A DNA stretch of 64,000 bases from Isoetes taiwanensis (taxonomy: Eukaryota > Streptophyta > Lycopodiopsida > Isoetales > Isoetaceae). The notes under the pieces are model-generated. The model was not told the origin of the DNA and ran no database searches. It saw nothing but the letters and a program-made list of their open reading frames with translations. Of the stretch, positions 1-12,960 are shown piece by piece (position 1 is the stretch's first letter; every line of letters starts with the position of its first letter). The DNA is taken from assembly GCA_021234155.1 (NCBI GenBank), contig JAJEKV010000053.1, positions 9,683,798 through 9,747,797 of the forward strand, read 5' to 3'. The position numbers and the translations under genes are program-made.

Positions 1-1970
1 GTATTTCATATAGTCTACTTTCTCATTTGGATTCCATACAATGTTTGGTATGTTCCCATGCAATACAGATGATGGAAGAAGATTCTGAATTTCTATGGCA
101 GTTTGCAAGGCTTCTACCCAAAGATAATTTGGCAGGCCACTTTCCTTTAGCATAGACCTGACAGCATCCATAATTGTCCTATTTTTCCTTTCAGATACCC
201 CATTTTGTTGAGGAGTGTACCTGCATGTTAACTGTCTTTTGATTCCATGTGTGATACAGAATGTTTTAAACTTTGCAGATAGATATTCCCCTCCACGGTC
301 TGTTCTGATACATTTTAGCTTGTGGCTTGTTTCCCTTTCCATTTCTGCCACATATTGTTTGAATGCATTTAGAGCTTGTGATTTCTTTTCCAAGGAATAT
401 GTTTTGCATTTTCTCTTTGTAATCATCAGTGAATGTTATGAAGTATCTTTTGTTTCCTCTTCCTCTTACATTTAATGGACCACATAAGTCAGAGTGCACC
501 AATTCCAGAGTTTGTTGAGTTTTAGATTCTCTCTTAGCAAAAGGCAATCTATGCAACTTTCCAAGTGCACATCCCTCACAAATTTGAACGATTTTGTTTT
601 CACCATAATCTATAAGCCCTTGTTTGTATAGCATTGCCAATTTCTTGTAATCTGTGTGAGCTAGTCTGTTATGCCAAAGATCTATACCAACTTCTGATAT
701 GGCATTCACACCACAATGTACAAGGTTGTTTAACTCAAACAAATTGCCCACTCTCTTGTCATGAAACTTTAATTCATCTTTGAGAAAAACATTACATTGT
801 TCAGCTTCAAATGTTACTCTATATCCCAAATCACACAATTGACTGACTGAAATTAGATTTTTAATTATTGCTGGAACACACAACACATCCTCTATATTTA
901 TGATGTTTCCATTCAAGTCTTCTAGTTGCAATAATCCACTTCCTTCAATATCTTGCAAAGCACCATTGCCAACTTGAATCTTTCTTGATTTGGCAGCTGA
1001 AAATTTCTTCAACAGAAAAGCATCCTTTACTACTGATCTTTCAGCTCCAGAATCAACTATTAAATGACCAGCTTTATTAGTACATTCATTCTCATTGATA
1101 ATTGCAAAACCACTTAATACCTCATCTTCATCTTCTGCTTCTGCTTTGGTTTTTGCTTCTTGTTCTTCTCGAGCAATGTATGCTCTCTCATAACCCCGAC
1201 CCCTGCCTCTACCAGATCTTCCACTGCTGGATTCTCCTCTTCCTCTGGAAGTTCTGCCATAATTTTTAGGTGTGGGACACTTGGAGGCTGCATGGCCTCT
1301 TCCCCCACAGTTATAGCAATTAAATTCTTTTTTGAGTTTAGGGCATTCACTCTTATAGTGCCCTGCTTCATGACAATGGTAGCAAATTAATTTTCCTCTC
1401 TTTTTCAGCATTAATATCTCAGGGGTGTCCTCAATTTGACTTTGCCTTAGTACCTTCTTTTGCTCCCATTCAGTTCTGAGCATGACTTCTGCATCTTCTC
1501 TACTTTTACTTGTGTTTCTAATAAACAATGACAAGGTCTCATTTTCTGCTATGGCCCTTGAAATTTGCAACACCTGACTTCTCTCAGATATGGCAACCCC
1601 AGCACCCTCTAGGTCAGCAATCAAGTTGTCAAACTTGTTAAAGAATTCAGATACATCTTCTTCCTCTCTAAGCTTTAGATTCCTTAGCTCATTTTCCAAT
1701 AAATCTATTTGTGAAGATGTTTTTTCCTCATAATGCTTAAGAAGAAATTTCCACATCTCCCTAGGACTGAGAGTTCTTAATTTTAAGCATATAGCTGGAC
1801 TTACCTTACAGGTTATGATCCCTTGGGCTTCTTTAGTTTTTGCTTGCAAGGATTTTGCTCCTCCTGCACTGTTACCTCCTCCAGAGCGTCCAGTGCTTGT
1901 TCCTGAGCCTGCTGCACCTGCTCCTGCAGTCCCTGCAGCTTGTTGACCACTAGCAGTTCCAACTACTGAC
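1..1970 (-). pseudogene. Copia gag-pol, remainder of gag, protease and start of integrase
   Basis: Reading leftwards from 1,970: a Gly/Ala/Ser/Thr-rich linker; the gag_pre-integrase-associated UBN2-type capsid domain; two CCHC zinc knuckles (CX2CX4HX4C, about 1,344-1,385 and 1,275-1,320); an aspartic protease with DSGAE (about 1,030-1,066); the GAG-pre-integrase motif LWHNRLAH...CEGCALGK (about 680-535); and the integrase core from about 505. A single-base frameshift near 415-445 ends the long frame at 266. The integrase continues in another frame with the YTPQQNG motif at about 200-222 up to the window edge. The long frame is otherwise clean, so the copy is fairly young, but the frameshift and the Ty3 insertion make it non-functional. 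Gag packages the RNA, protease cuts the polyprotein and integrase inserts the cDNA. Confidence 0.85.
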
Positions 1971-1975
1971 CCTGT

Positions 1976-2549
1976 TGTTTGGGGTCTGGGTTCGGGAACT
2001 CCTGCAAGACAGCCCTCTGTGAGGACCCTTGGATCTAACAGGAGAATCCGGGGGGACTATGTCACGCGAGATTTGCAAGAAAAGAACAAGAAGAAGAAAA
2101 CGGAACAGAAAAGAACAATGAGAGGAAAATGATATGCTTCTTTGATATCAATGATGAACATACATGAGCTCTCGCAATCGAGAGAAGACTGAAGAGAGAC
2201 AAGACTCAAAACTCATCTAGCCCTCATATGCTAGCTCTACTCATATATATAGTACAATGGCCTTTGGCCCAATATAGACACTCTGACTGATCTCGGTGCC
2301 GACTCCTGGAAGGAGGCCTGATTTGCAGGAATGTTGGCGGTGTCTCTTGAAGTGCCTAGAATCACGCTGGACGCCGACAAGCAGCGGTGACCCCTTCACT
2401 TGTCCGAAGCCGCTCTTGATAGGCTGCTGCTTGGTCTTCATGGGGCCTTGGATGGCTGACCTGCGGGTTGATCAAAGGATCCTTGAGCTTGACCTGGTCC
2501 GTCAGAGGTATGAATAGTCCCTGCATCAGAGGCAGGCATGTGACTAACA
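1976..2549 (-). repeat. 3' LTR of the Ty3-type element
   Basis: Left partner of the LTR pair, starting TGTTTGGGGTC at 1,976 and ending GACTAACA at 2,549. Confidence 0.9.
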
Positions 2550-2562
2550 CTCCCCCACCAAA
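2550..2562 (-). promoter_or_regulatory. Polypurine tract of the Ty3-type element
   Basis: The minus strand reads TTTGGTGGGGGAG immediately inside the 3' LTR, the position and composition expected of the plus-strand primer. It confirms the leftward orientation. Confidence 0.75.
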
Positions 2563-2944
2563 CGACACCCGGTGAAGAAAAGGAGGAAGTGTCTCCCCGG
2601 CAGGGCTGAAGCCCTCGCCTGAAAAGTGATCCTCACGGAGTGAGGACGGCACCATTATGGTAATCGCCAATGAGATCCCCGGGCGTTTTTGAAGAGCAGG
2701 AGGAGTGTTGAGCCCAAGGGCGTGATCGACGCCAATGAGAAAATGAGAGCGCACTCATGTCTTCAAGGGGTCGCATGGGCTTCGTAAGAAACAAACCGGC
2801 ACTCCATGAGGAGGTAGTCTGAGACCCGAAAAGCACCGACGCCGCATTCGGATTGCAAGAAAAGATGGGACGCCGCCGATTTGAGGAGCTGACCAGAGGC
2901 TCTTGAGAGCAAAGATGTAAACCCGCTGACGGTGGGATCAAGGG

Positions 2945-5578
2945 TCAGGGAGGTGGCGCATGCCGCAAGAAGGTGTCGAGGCCATAAATGGCATCCTCGG
3001 TCGCTGCCAACCACGCCGCGTTGGCAATATAGATCCGTGTTTCAAGAGTGTCTAAGGTGGCATTATCCTCCCAAGCGGATCGCCTGACGAAGCGGGGATC
3101 CCACCGGAGATCCGTCGAGATTTGAGGCGGAGTGGATCCCGCGTGGCCATCCATGACCTTGGTCCAGAAGGGAAGACGCCAATCAGAAGTAAGAAACCCG
3201 GGGCGGAGAGGGCACCCCAGAGAAGCATACGGAGAGGGAGCCAGGCCTGTGGGCGTGGGCTGCTGAGCCTGCTCCTTGAATTCACTGACAAGGGCAGGAT
3301 CTAGAGCCTTGCACCAACGATCCCACTCGGAAGCAGGGAGCTGAGAGTAAACAGGAGGGCTATCCCAACCCGTGGGAACTGTCTTGCTATCCAGAAGAGC
3401 ACGCAGTTGATTGTAACCGGCCAAGTGCTGCATGTAAACTTGTGCAAAGGGAAGATCCTCGGGATGTCCCAGATACTTCCTTATTTGTTGCAGCGCTTCA
3501 GCTTGCCAGAGAGGCAAATGATGAGCAAGCTCCGGCATGTACTCTTGATGAAGAGCATGTCTCTGGTCATGATTAGATAGATAGGGGTTGTTATCCAAAA
3601 GCAACCATTGAAGTGTGGGGTCACCCTGAAAGTTCTGATGTGGCCCATCTCGAAATTTGTCCTGTGTATCTGCCAGATAGAAATCATGAAAAATGTATGC
3701 CATTGGCTGAACAACTCTGAAGGTGATCATATCCGGATCGTCACAGTGAATGAGATCAAAGACTAAAAGGGCACAAAATAAACCTTTGTCTTCAACAGAG
3801 AGTTCAGGCCAGATCCGAAGAAAATCCTGCGTGCGCAGGGGAACATCAACGGGACCATCAGCCGTATGCCACTTCAGAAGAAAGAGGTGGCGGCGGGCAA
3901 CCACATAATCCAGATAACTGGAAGGAATAGGGTAGTCAACAGGCAGGTTGAGAGCAATGGTAATGTAGCCTTCAAGTTTTGTCTGAGCCTCATCAGCAGA
4001 CTGAATAGTTTGCACTAGCTGTTGTTCGAGGTCACGGATCCTGTGGTCCTTTTTCTAATGTAATGCGTGTCGGTCACGGACCCGTTTACGAAAGTGTTAA
4101 CTGTGTGAGGAGCCTTGCCCGGGGGCATTGAGTCGGCCGCGGCAATCTCCGCGTCATCAAGAAGTTTCTGTTTCTGAACCTCCGTAAGCTGATCTTGGAG
4201 GGATGTTAGCTGAGAAGTCTGCGTGGAGAGCTGAGCCGTCAAAGAGGCAATCTGAGCGTCACGCTCTGTAAGGTGTTGAACTTGAGTACTGTAATTTTCA
4301 CAAAGCTCGGAGTACAAAGCGTTGAGTTTAGCAATATCTTTCTCCTTGTCACTAAGGAGGGTGTCTTTGGACTTGTGTTGCTCCAATAAGGCCTGAAGTT
4401 GGATTGAAGCTGAGCCTGTTGATCCGCAAGTAGGCTGGTCTGATCCTGTGCACTTTTTGAGATCTATGGGGCCTGTAAGAGAGCCCCATGCTTTTCTTGA
4501 AGTTGGGCTTCCAAAGTTTGAACTTGTGCAGTTGCAGCTTGAAGGTTACGGTCAACCACATCTGAGGCCGTCAGGGCCGTGTGAACCCCATTCATAAGAG
4601 CTTCTTGGGATTCTTGTAACTTTAGAACAGCAGCTTGAGCATCCTGCTGATACTGATACAACAGCTGACGAGGGTGCTGTGGTGGTGGAGCCGGCTGTTG
4701 CCTTGTTTGTGACGTTTGGGACACATGATGAGGACTAGAGTGCTTGGTTTCTGTAGAGGAGGAGGAGACAGTGACATGCGTGTGTTAAAGGTTGACATGA
4801 CCAGAAGAAGAAGGGCGTGAAGTGCCAACTTGATGAGTCTTAGGAAGGGACTGCTGAGTGGAATTTTGAGAATGAGAGTTTGTGGGAGGAAAGTAATGAC
4901 AGATGAGGGCTTGAAGATGGCCTCCCATAGAAGTTTCAGAGGGAGAAGTGGCAGCCCGAAGACGGTCTACTTCTTGGAGAAGACGGTAGAACAGCAATTG
5001 GGGTTGAGCGAATTTGGTGGGTTGAGCGAATTGGGGTTGAGCGAATCAATGTGTTGGGTTGAGCGAGTAGCAGTGACTACGATATTATAGAAAGGTTTAT
5101 TGATATGGGTGTTCTTGATAGAATACCCAAGGTACTTGCGCCACAGAAACTTAACAAAAGTTTCATGGGGCTTGTCAATATTTGTGAGGCGATGCACGTT
5201 TGCATGATAAGCAGGTGCACCAAACTCAGTGACATCAAGATCCTGTATGGCAGACCAAGATAAACAAGGGGTTTGCAAAGGAATATGGAATACCTCGGAA
5301 ATTAGGTGTTGAGTCAGCGAAATGGTGGTGCCATCGACCACTGTGGTGTATCCATGCGGGCTGTTGACGATGTTAGCGATGAACTGCTTCAACTGGTCAG
5401 GATTTGGAGCCGGAAGTTCCATTTGAGAGAATTCGTAGAGTTTCTCGCGTTCTGCGACTGCACGATTCGGGCCAACAAGGGCTTCACGGAAAGTGGGCGT
5501 CAAGAAAGAGACAGACTCTAAAAGAGCCAGTTCCCTGGGAGCAGTAGCTTGAAGTGTAGAAAATTTTGGTGCAGCCAT
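2945..5578 (-). pseudogene. Extra ORF of the Ty3-type element, downstream of integrase
   Basis: It lies in sense orientation between integrase and the 3' LTR, where env-like or other accessory ORFs sit in some plant Ty3 elements. The likely start is ATG at 5,578. Pieces in order: a globular N-terminal part of about 200 residues (5,578-4,967) with FIANIVNSPHGYTTVVDGT and ISEVFHIP; a tail with SLNPN-type repeats; a Gln/Pro-rich linker; a predicted coiled coil rich in Gln, Leu and Glu (4,724-4,464 and 4,386-4,080); and a 356-residue C-terminal part (4,015-2,945) rich in Trp, His and Leu. Two or three frameshifts join these. I do not recognise it. The VDGT...ISEVFHIP pattern is reminiscent of a plant transposon-associated domain (PF20167-like), but that is inference. 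I see no signal peptide or fusion peptide, so an envelope role is not supported. Confidence 0.55.
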
Positions 5579-6022
5579 GGCAAAGATTGGCGGAAAAGAA
5601 CAGTGATTCCAAGGCGGAGGACGAAAGCAAAGAACGGAGGACGAAAGCGCAGAGAGACGAAAAGGTTTAGGGCGCGCAAAGGTGGGCGAAGGGGCATGAT
5701 AAGGGCGAAGCTGCAACCGTTGATGGTGCCAGGTGTCGAAAGATGCCAAGGAGGTGATTGAGAGGCAAAAATTTGGCTAAGTCCCCAAACAACAAAGGGA
5801 GAAGGAATGAACGGTGGAGATGAGGCGTGAGAGAATGATGGGATGTGACAGGTGGCCAAAGGACACACATTAATGTTTGACGGGCGTGAAAAGAAGGAAT
5901 GGCATTTAATGCTGTCAACTCGAAGTGGGATATCATTAAAAGGAATGTGTCAGAAGGTACCATGGCTAGATATGCGGCGGGAGAAAAGATTCTCAGTTTA
6001 GAAACAGCCTTGCATTGCAAAC

Positions 6023-6595
6023 CAATGTTGTTAAAAAACCCGTTTTTTATTTTTAAAGTACCTTTATAAAAATCCTCACGTTTTTTAAAGGATTTTTATG
6101 ATTTGGTATGGCCAAAAAATAAAAATAAAAAAAATTGCACATTCTTTGCACTGCTTTATTGGATATATGTGCTATGATTAAAATGCATACATTTACTACA
6201 AGTTACAAGATGTAGCATATCAACAAGTAAATCAAAAATTTATGCTGCTACTAGAAACTATTAAGTTCAAGTACAAAGATATCATAGTTGTTTTGCCATG
6301 CGACTCTTAAGAAAGTTCAGAAAAACATTATCATAGAGATTAAGAAATATAAGAATTTCATATACAAGGATAAATAAGTTCAAGAATATCATACATTTGA
6401 ATAAACACAATCACAGTCTAAGGATTTTTAAAGATTTTTAAGGTTTTTTAAAGATTTTTAAGGATTTTAAAGATTTTTAACGTATTTTATATGAAATACG
6501 TTTTTAAAGGTTTTTTCCAAAAATTTTAAAAATCTTCAAAAAATCTTAAAAAACGTTTTTTAAAGGTACGGATTTTGACGTACTTAACAACATTG
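6023..6595. mobile_element. hAT-like MITE inside the Ty3-type element
   Basis: The ends are perfect 12-bp inverted repeats, CAATGTTGTTAA at 6,023 and its complement ending at 6,595. They are flanked by a perfect 8-bp duplication TTGCAAAC (6,015-6,022 and 6,596-6,603). An 8-bp duplication with short inverted ends is typical of hAT elements. The 573-bp interior is AT-rich, made largely of AAAGATTTTTAAGG-type repeats, and codes for nothing. Confidence 0.92.
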
Positions 6596-6738
6596 TTGCA
6601 AACACGTTGGCGATTTATGTGATTGGTCCACGTCGACAAGGACTTCCTCAGTTGGCTATATAAGACGAACCGGGAGTAAACGAAGGCATCCGATGGCGCC
6701 AAAGATGGCCTTCGCCGGGTTTGAACGAGGACCGCACT

Positions 6739-6960
6739 ATGCCCACGAACCGTCGAGTGGATTACCCGCAAGATGAATTGTCCGGACCTCATCGCGCCAC
6801 AATCGTGGGCGTGAGAATGGATTTGGCCGGTGTGCCGGGATGGCTGAACATCCCGACCCGGAAGACCAACGGGATGGAGGTGGTTCTCACCTTATTTGGG
6901 ATCCTGAAAGCGGAACCTCTACCACATCCTGGCATCACCTATGCTCCAAAACCCGAGTAG
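6739..6960 (+). CDS. Small plus-strand ORF beside the MITE, unknown
   Basis: A 73-codon frame starts at ATG 6,739 and runs antisense to the retrotransposon. About 80 bp upstream is GGCTATATAAGACG (about 6,654-6,667), a good TATA-box candidate, with GATTGGTCC about 35 bp before that. The product would be basic with no recognised domain. It may be a captured host first exon or chance; I lean to chance or a decayed capture. Confidence 0.25.
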   Translation: MPTNRRVDYPQDELSGPHRATIVGVRMDLAGVPGWLNIPTRKTNGMEVVLTLFGILKAEPLPHPGITYAPKPE

Positions 6961-7189
6961 AGGGTTTTTCTTCTTAGGACTTAGTAGATAGGGCTCGAGC
7001 CCGCTTTTTTTATATATAAGGCGCGCCCATAGCGGAAATAGCCGGTCATTTTCACATTTTGTAAAAAATTCCACCTATAATATAAATATGCCGCTGGTTT
7101 AGTCACTATCCTATTTGTGTGGTGTTCGAACAAAGATCATTTGTGGATGTGCACTTTCTGTTGTATGAAATGTTTTGAGGCGAAAGCCA

Positions 7190-10100
7190 TTAACCGATGT
7201 AGGTAATGGAGTGCCATCTAACTCAGCCAGTTTGAAAAAAAACGCTTGGGTCGAACCACTTGAACAATTTGATAAGGGCCAAGCCAACGAAACTTAAGTT
7301 TACCCTTAAAAGTTTTGTACCGAGAATCATAAAGAAGAACCAAATCTCCTTCGTTGAATGTTTTTGTCTTGGCCGTTTGTCATGTAAGGATTTTTGCAAT
7401 CGTTGTCCATGAAGAACACGAATATAAGCATCTCTTCTAAGTTCATCCAACTGTTCCAATTGATAAACCCTTTCTTTGAGTGCAAGAAGTGGATTATGGG
7501 CGTGAGCTGCTTGAAAACGGAGTGTTGGAAGTATGTATTCAAACGGCATGAGAGCTTCTTGCCCATAAACCAATTTGAAAGGGGTGTGACACAGTAGCTA
7601 TTTTGAAACAAGTATTGTAAGCCCAAAGAACAGTAGGAAGTTTGTTTTGCCAATCAGTGCGAGAAGCATCACAAATTTTCTTGAGAATTGTGACCAGAGT
7701 TTTGTTTGTGCTTTCTGCCAAACCATTCCCTTGAGGATAGTAAGGTGTGCTCTTGTGATGATGTATCGAGATAATCCGTCCGGCTCCTTGATGGTATGAT
7801 TGATAAAATGGACACCACGATCACTGACCAGCTCCGTGGGGCAGCCGAATCGCGTGATGATTTGTTGATAGAGGACCTTGGTTGTGCTGGCCGCAGTGTT
7901 GTCTGGAAGTGCGCAAGCTTCCGCCCATTTGGTAGCGTAGTCAGTGAGAACCAGAATGTAGCGGGCACGCGGGTGTGCGCCAGAGAGGATCAATGGGTCC
8001 CATAAAATCCATTCCCCATTTCTTCGAAGGGAAGTGGCGTGCGGCCGGCCGTCAAGGGAAGAGCGTCCACGGGCCGTAAGCGCCCCACACGCCGGCAAGC
8101 ATCACACGCGTCTTGCGTGGGGGCGCGCCTTTTGAAGAGCGGGGCCAAAAATAACCAAAGAAGAAGGATTTTGCGTCGTGAGTGTCACCATGAAAATGAC
8201 CACCACCGAGCCCTTCATGGGCTTCTCGGACAATATCTGGGACCTCATGAAGAATGGTATCCTTACCCTTTTTGTAAAGATGGCCTGCAACCATGGTGTA
8301 GTCACGGACCTCGCGGAGAAATTGATGTCGGCGGGATTGTCGCTTGGCGAGAGAGCGTGGCGTCCTCGGTGGAAGAGCGCGTGAGGAGATATCACCGAAA
8401 GTCATGGAACCAATGTGGTGTTGCCGCGACCGTAAAGAGTTGAGCATCGTGAAAGGCATCCGAGAGACTCCAAAGAGGGATCATCCGTGGGATGCGTGAA
8501 AGATAATTCGGACAACATGAGATTTGCCGCCTTGTGAACAATTTCAAAGGTGCAAATTCTTGCGAAGTAGGACCCAACGTGCAATGCGCCCGTGGGTGGA
8601 TTTGTTGATCAAGTAAAGAAGTGCCTGGTGGTCAACAAAGAATTTGATTTGACTGCCCAAAAGATAGTGACGGAAGCGTTGGACGCAGAAAATTAAACCC
8701 AAGGCTTCTCGCTCTGTGGCAGAGTAGTTGCGTTCAGCAGAATTGAGTTTCCTACCGGCGAAGTTTGGTTTGTCGGTGTCAGCGATCATATTCTTGAGAA
8801 AGAACAGCTCCAATAGCAAAGGCCGAGACATCGACATGGACATGAAAGGGCTTGTCCCATTGTGGAGGAACAAGAACCGGGCCCGAGTAAGCAAGAGCTT
8901 CAACTGTTGAAAGCAAAGATCCGCTGGGAATTCCAAGCCGGTGGATTCATCACCCGTGAGTTTATGAATGGGATCTGCAATGGTCACGAGTCCGGGAATG
9001 AAGGTGGAGTAATAATTGACCTTACCCAAGAAAGAGCGTGTTTCCTTTATATTGGCCGGTGCTTGAGCCTTGAGCACACAAATTTTTTGGCGTGATCCGT
9101 GGTGATACCGCTTTTGTTGACCACATGTCCCAACGGAATACCCGAAGTGACACAAAAGGTGCATTTCTGATTGAGACTAATGCCGGACTCATCACATTTC
9201 TGAAAGACAAGTTCCAATTTATCCAAATGGTCAGCCATGGAACTCAGAGGCGCGAGAAGTCATCTTGAAAAATTTGCAAGAAGGGATTTTCCTTCATAAA
9301 AATCCTGAAAAATCGAGAGCATGATACGTTGAAACGTGGATGGAGAGTTTGATAATCCAAAAGGAACCACCTTGTAGGCAAAAGTGCTTACCTGGGTGGT
9401 GGTGAAGGTAGTCTTGAGTTGATCGATTCTTTGATTGAGATCTGATTGTAGCGGAAAAAACCATCCATGAAGGAGTACATCTCATGTCCAAAGAACCTCT
9501 TCCGAACCTCGGTCCGTGAAGGAAGGGAAAATGATCACGCCCGTGGCGATTGAGTTTTCTTAGTCCACACAAAACGCGGATCTTACCATTGTGTTTGAGT
9601 GCAATGATGATGGGGCTCACCCACTCGCAATGTTTGACCTCATAGATCAAACCTCGCAGCAAAGGAGTTTGTCAATTTCTGCCTTGACGCGATCCGCGGT
9701 AAATTGGGGTTGAGCCGATGCGTCGTTGCTAGACCGGGCGTGCATCGACGCGTGGTAGGAATGGTGAGTTCCCCAAGGTTTTGTTGATCCCCAAGATCTC
9801 TCAGAGCTCCGTGCGAAAATGTGTTTGAATTTTTTGAAGAGCGTGGATCGCCTGCTACGATAGGGTGTCGGAAGATTGGCAGCAAGTCGGACGGGCTGAT
9901 TGTTGCCTACGTCCACAATCTCGACTTCCGGAGTCTGAATATGGGGGATAACTTCCGTGTCTTGGACAATATGAGCGGGAGGTTGAAGCATAACAGATGC
10001 TTGGCACTCAAGCGTGGTGAAAAAGAGAGGTTGCTTTGAGTTTCCTCAAAGCAGGTTGCTTCATGACAAGTGTACATCGACAGAGCTGCAGGAGGTTCAC

Positions 10101-11040
10101 CGGTGTCAAAAGTGATCAACACGCTGGATGCGATTGCAAGGAGCCGGTAAGGGTCAAGCAAAGCCACCCCGGTCCTCGATCAAGAGTCATTTCTCCCCAA
10201 GGATCAGCATATTCGGGGTAGGATGACAGAGGCAGACTCGCAGGTGGAGCCTGAACTTGATAAATATTCTGGGCGTCCTCAGAGTCGGTGTCGGAGAGAG
10301 GGGTTCAAAGATTGTCGACGGAAATGATTTTGTCGGTTTCCAAGTCCATGGTGGCATTGAGGTGACCATCGCTGATGACTAACCGATCCGCGGGCCCAAG
10401 AATGAATGCTCTTGGCCCGGCGGAGAAAAGGTCTCACCGACCAACATTTCATAATCACCGGATCTTCTCCACCTTCCAAACACCAAATTCCAAGGGGAAT
10501 CTGGAGATCACCTATGTTGATGTGAAGAAGAGGCGCGACGCCTTGAGGTCTCGTGGATATGGCCATTGGCCAATTTGATGTCATATGGGGCACGCGATAG
10601 AGTTGTTTGATGCCCATTTGTTTCGCGGAGTTTATCCGTGATGAGATTGACCGCGCTACCTCCGTCAATTTGAACATGATTGACTTGTTGATTGCCCACC
10701 GTGGCATGTACCGTGGGAGTAGAGGTAGCAACAGCCCCAACCAAAACAGTCGGGAGTGGTAACTGGTCCTTGAGAGCAGGACAGAGTTTCAAAATTGTGG
10801 CCAAGCTTAAAGGAATTTTGATTTTGGCTAGCTCCTCTTGGAGTTCCAGAGGCACATGAGAAAAAGGATCGGCTGGATCCACAAAAGTGGAGGCGCGTGG
10901 TAAGGAAGCGGCAAAGAACTTTTTTGAGTAGGTCAACCTCCGCAGCCGATATTGGGATATGTCCGAGAGCGTGGAGGTTGAGACGTGGAAGGTGCATCTT
11001 GTCGTTGTTGAGCTCTCGGTGGCATGGACATTAGCCAACG
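7190..11040 (-). pseudogene. Ty3-type pol: protease, reverse transcriptase, RNase H, integrase, broken
   Basis: In order on the minus strand: protease with VQIDGGSAVNLI (about 10,640-10,685); reverse transcriptase with EWVSPIIIALKHNGKIRV (about 9,640-9,560), MYSFMDGFF near 9,480 and a catalytic box read as FQDDF instead of YxDD (about 9,253-9,272); RNase H with SAERNYSATEREALGLIF and FFVDHQALLYLI (8,720-8,600); integrase zinc domain with spaced His and CDACRRVGR (8,230-8,090); core Asp in LTDYATKWAEA (about 7,940) and LVSDRGVHF (about 7,820); and the Glu motif near 7,700-7,750 (YYPQGNG then AESTNK). The integrase C-terminal part runs to about 7,223. Several frameshifts and stops break the chain, so this is a relic. 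The protein would have been the polyprotein that copies and inserts the element. Confidence 0.85.
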
Positions 11041-11279
11041 CGGCGCCTTCAGCAGCCTTTGCATGAGGTTCAAAATGCTTTGGCGAACTTTAGGCATGAC
11101 ATTCGGCATGAGTTTCTCCAAGTCCCGTGCAAAATGGACCTTTTGTCTTCTCGCATGAGGAATGGCGCCGACACGCAAAGCGGGGTTGCGTGCCATTAGG
11201 AATAATGGTTAAGGGACGTGACGCCGGTCCGGGCGTGAAACCAAACCAACCCAATTTGATGGTCGGACCGAGGATTAAG

Positions 11280-12960
11280 AGCCCGAAAAATTTCTTCCCG
11301 TGCTTGTTGATCCATCCGAGGTTGATTGACAGGAGCAAAGTTGATAGCGTGATTGCCGAGGCGCCAGGAGGTGGCTTCCGGCGAACCGGACGCCTTGTTT
11401 GCCATTAGCAATCCGAGTTGGTAAGCCGTGAGGCTTAACCGATGTGGTCCGATTAGTGCCGTGAAGCCGCACCCGAACTTGGGGAAGTTGAGGACACGCC
11501 GCGGTGGTATGACCCCATTCTTGACAAAGATAACACCGAAGCTTTCGAAGGATCAAAAGGAGAACGTGTGTTGGGTCCCCGCTGTTGCTCCCTTCTCGAT
11601 AGAGTTGATTGGGTTGCGCCCGCAGCGGGTGGTCTGCCGATATGGCGATTGGTGCCGAGGTGTTGTTTGCACTTGATAAACCATCTTGTTGCGGAAAGGT
11701 GTAGGATGAGTGCGAGTGCATTCTTCCGCGGCATGATTGCACATGTTGCGGCGTTTACAATGAGGCGGGCCATTGGTGGAGTTGCACTCATTCGCCAAGT
11801 GGCCTTGATATTTGCGATATGGCACCGTGATCCGATCTACCGCTATGATTGGCGTGTTGAGGTGGAACAAGCCAGCCCGGGGAACCATGACGGGTGGAAT
11901 GAAAGGGAGCTCCCCAAGAGCCACGCCACGGAGGAAACATTGACCGAGTGATTGACAAGATCGATAGCCCGCTCCAAAGTCTTGGGGCAGTATTTCACCA
12001 TGAGTCCGATAGCCGAGGAAGTCCTTGGAGAAACCGACCAAGATCCGCTCGTGTGGGGTACTCCTTGAGTTTGATGAGCGTAATGTGAAGACGGCCCCGC
12101 AAAATCCCGGCATCCGTGGGGCTCTTGTTGAAGGTCATTGAGTTGCTTGAGATGAAGTTGATCATCATCCGTGGTCCCATAGTGAGAAAAGAAAAGCAGT
12201 TTTCATTTCGCACCAATCTTGTTTCCGTGGCTTTGTTGGACATGAGCCATTGATGAGGGGAGCCACGCAATGTGGTGGAAAAGATGTGGAATTTCAGTTG
12301 AGGTTGCGCATGACCATTCGTGACAGCCGAGCCTCAAATTCTTCCATGTGGGCCTGAGCACTTTGGTCTAAAGGTTTGCCTTTCGTGTTGCCAAAGGTGG
12401 GATAAGTCGCCTTAAGGGTCCGGAAGGTAGAGGTAAAAGTGCCGGGCTGGACCTAACATGATAGTGAGGATATTGAGGTGGAGTTGAGGGGTATGGTCTT
12501 TGGAAAGACCCCACCAAGGGGTGGCTGAGGTGGGGGTACTGGAGGTGCCCCATCATTGGGTTTGAGGTCCGTAAGATTGTAAAACAGGAAGAGCGGTGGG
12601 AAAGGTAGGGAAGGGAAAATCCCGGGAGGAGCAAAAGAGACATGTGGATATCCCCGCTCACCCGTAGGGAGATGATGGTTGTGAAGGCAGAGGCGCATGG
12701 CCGAAAGAGTGATGGATGAAGGCATGTTCGGGGTATGAAAGTAAGGTTGAGCAGGTGGGAGCCGGATAGGGCTCCCCGATAGTGATGAGGAGATCGAGGT
12801 CGTGAGCAATGTTTGCACGCTTGAGGTGGAGAATTTGGACGAGACATGACACGAGGGGTGGGTGGCGCCGACCGAGCCCTAGACCCAATGTGGCCTCCCT
12901 CAATGTCATAAGCGGATCCATACATGTCACGCAGCTTCCCGTCGATGATGGCGCCCCAAT
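11280..12960 (-). pseudogene. Ty3-type gag, degenerate
   Basis: Capsid-like reading can be followed only in short pieces in changing frames. Examples are a segment with FEARLSRMV near 12,330 and one beginning RGSPHQWLMSNKATETRLV near 12,250. A clear CCHC zinc knuckle, CYLCQEWGHTTAAC, lies at about 11,478-11,545. A second Cys/His-rich stretch around 11,700-11,830 may be another knuckle. The reading frame breaks many times, so no product is expected. The boundaries are approximate because both ends are eroded. Confidence 0.6.

Noticed and set aside
2241-2754. Overlapping ORFs on both strands in the Ty3 LTR and next to it
   Set aside because: Shadows in LTR and 3' UTR sequence; the same frames recur partly in the other LTR.
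2945-5578. Envelope gene
   Set aside because: No signal peptide, membrane anchor or cleavage site visible; coiled coil and soluble composition argue otherwise.
6040-6580. AT-rich repeats as a matrix-attachment region or origin
   Set aside because: Explained by the interior of the hAT-like MITE with perfect ends and duplication.
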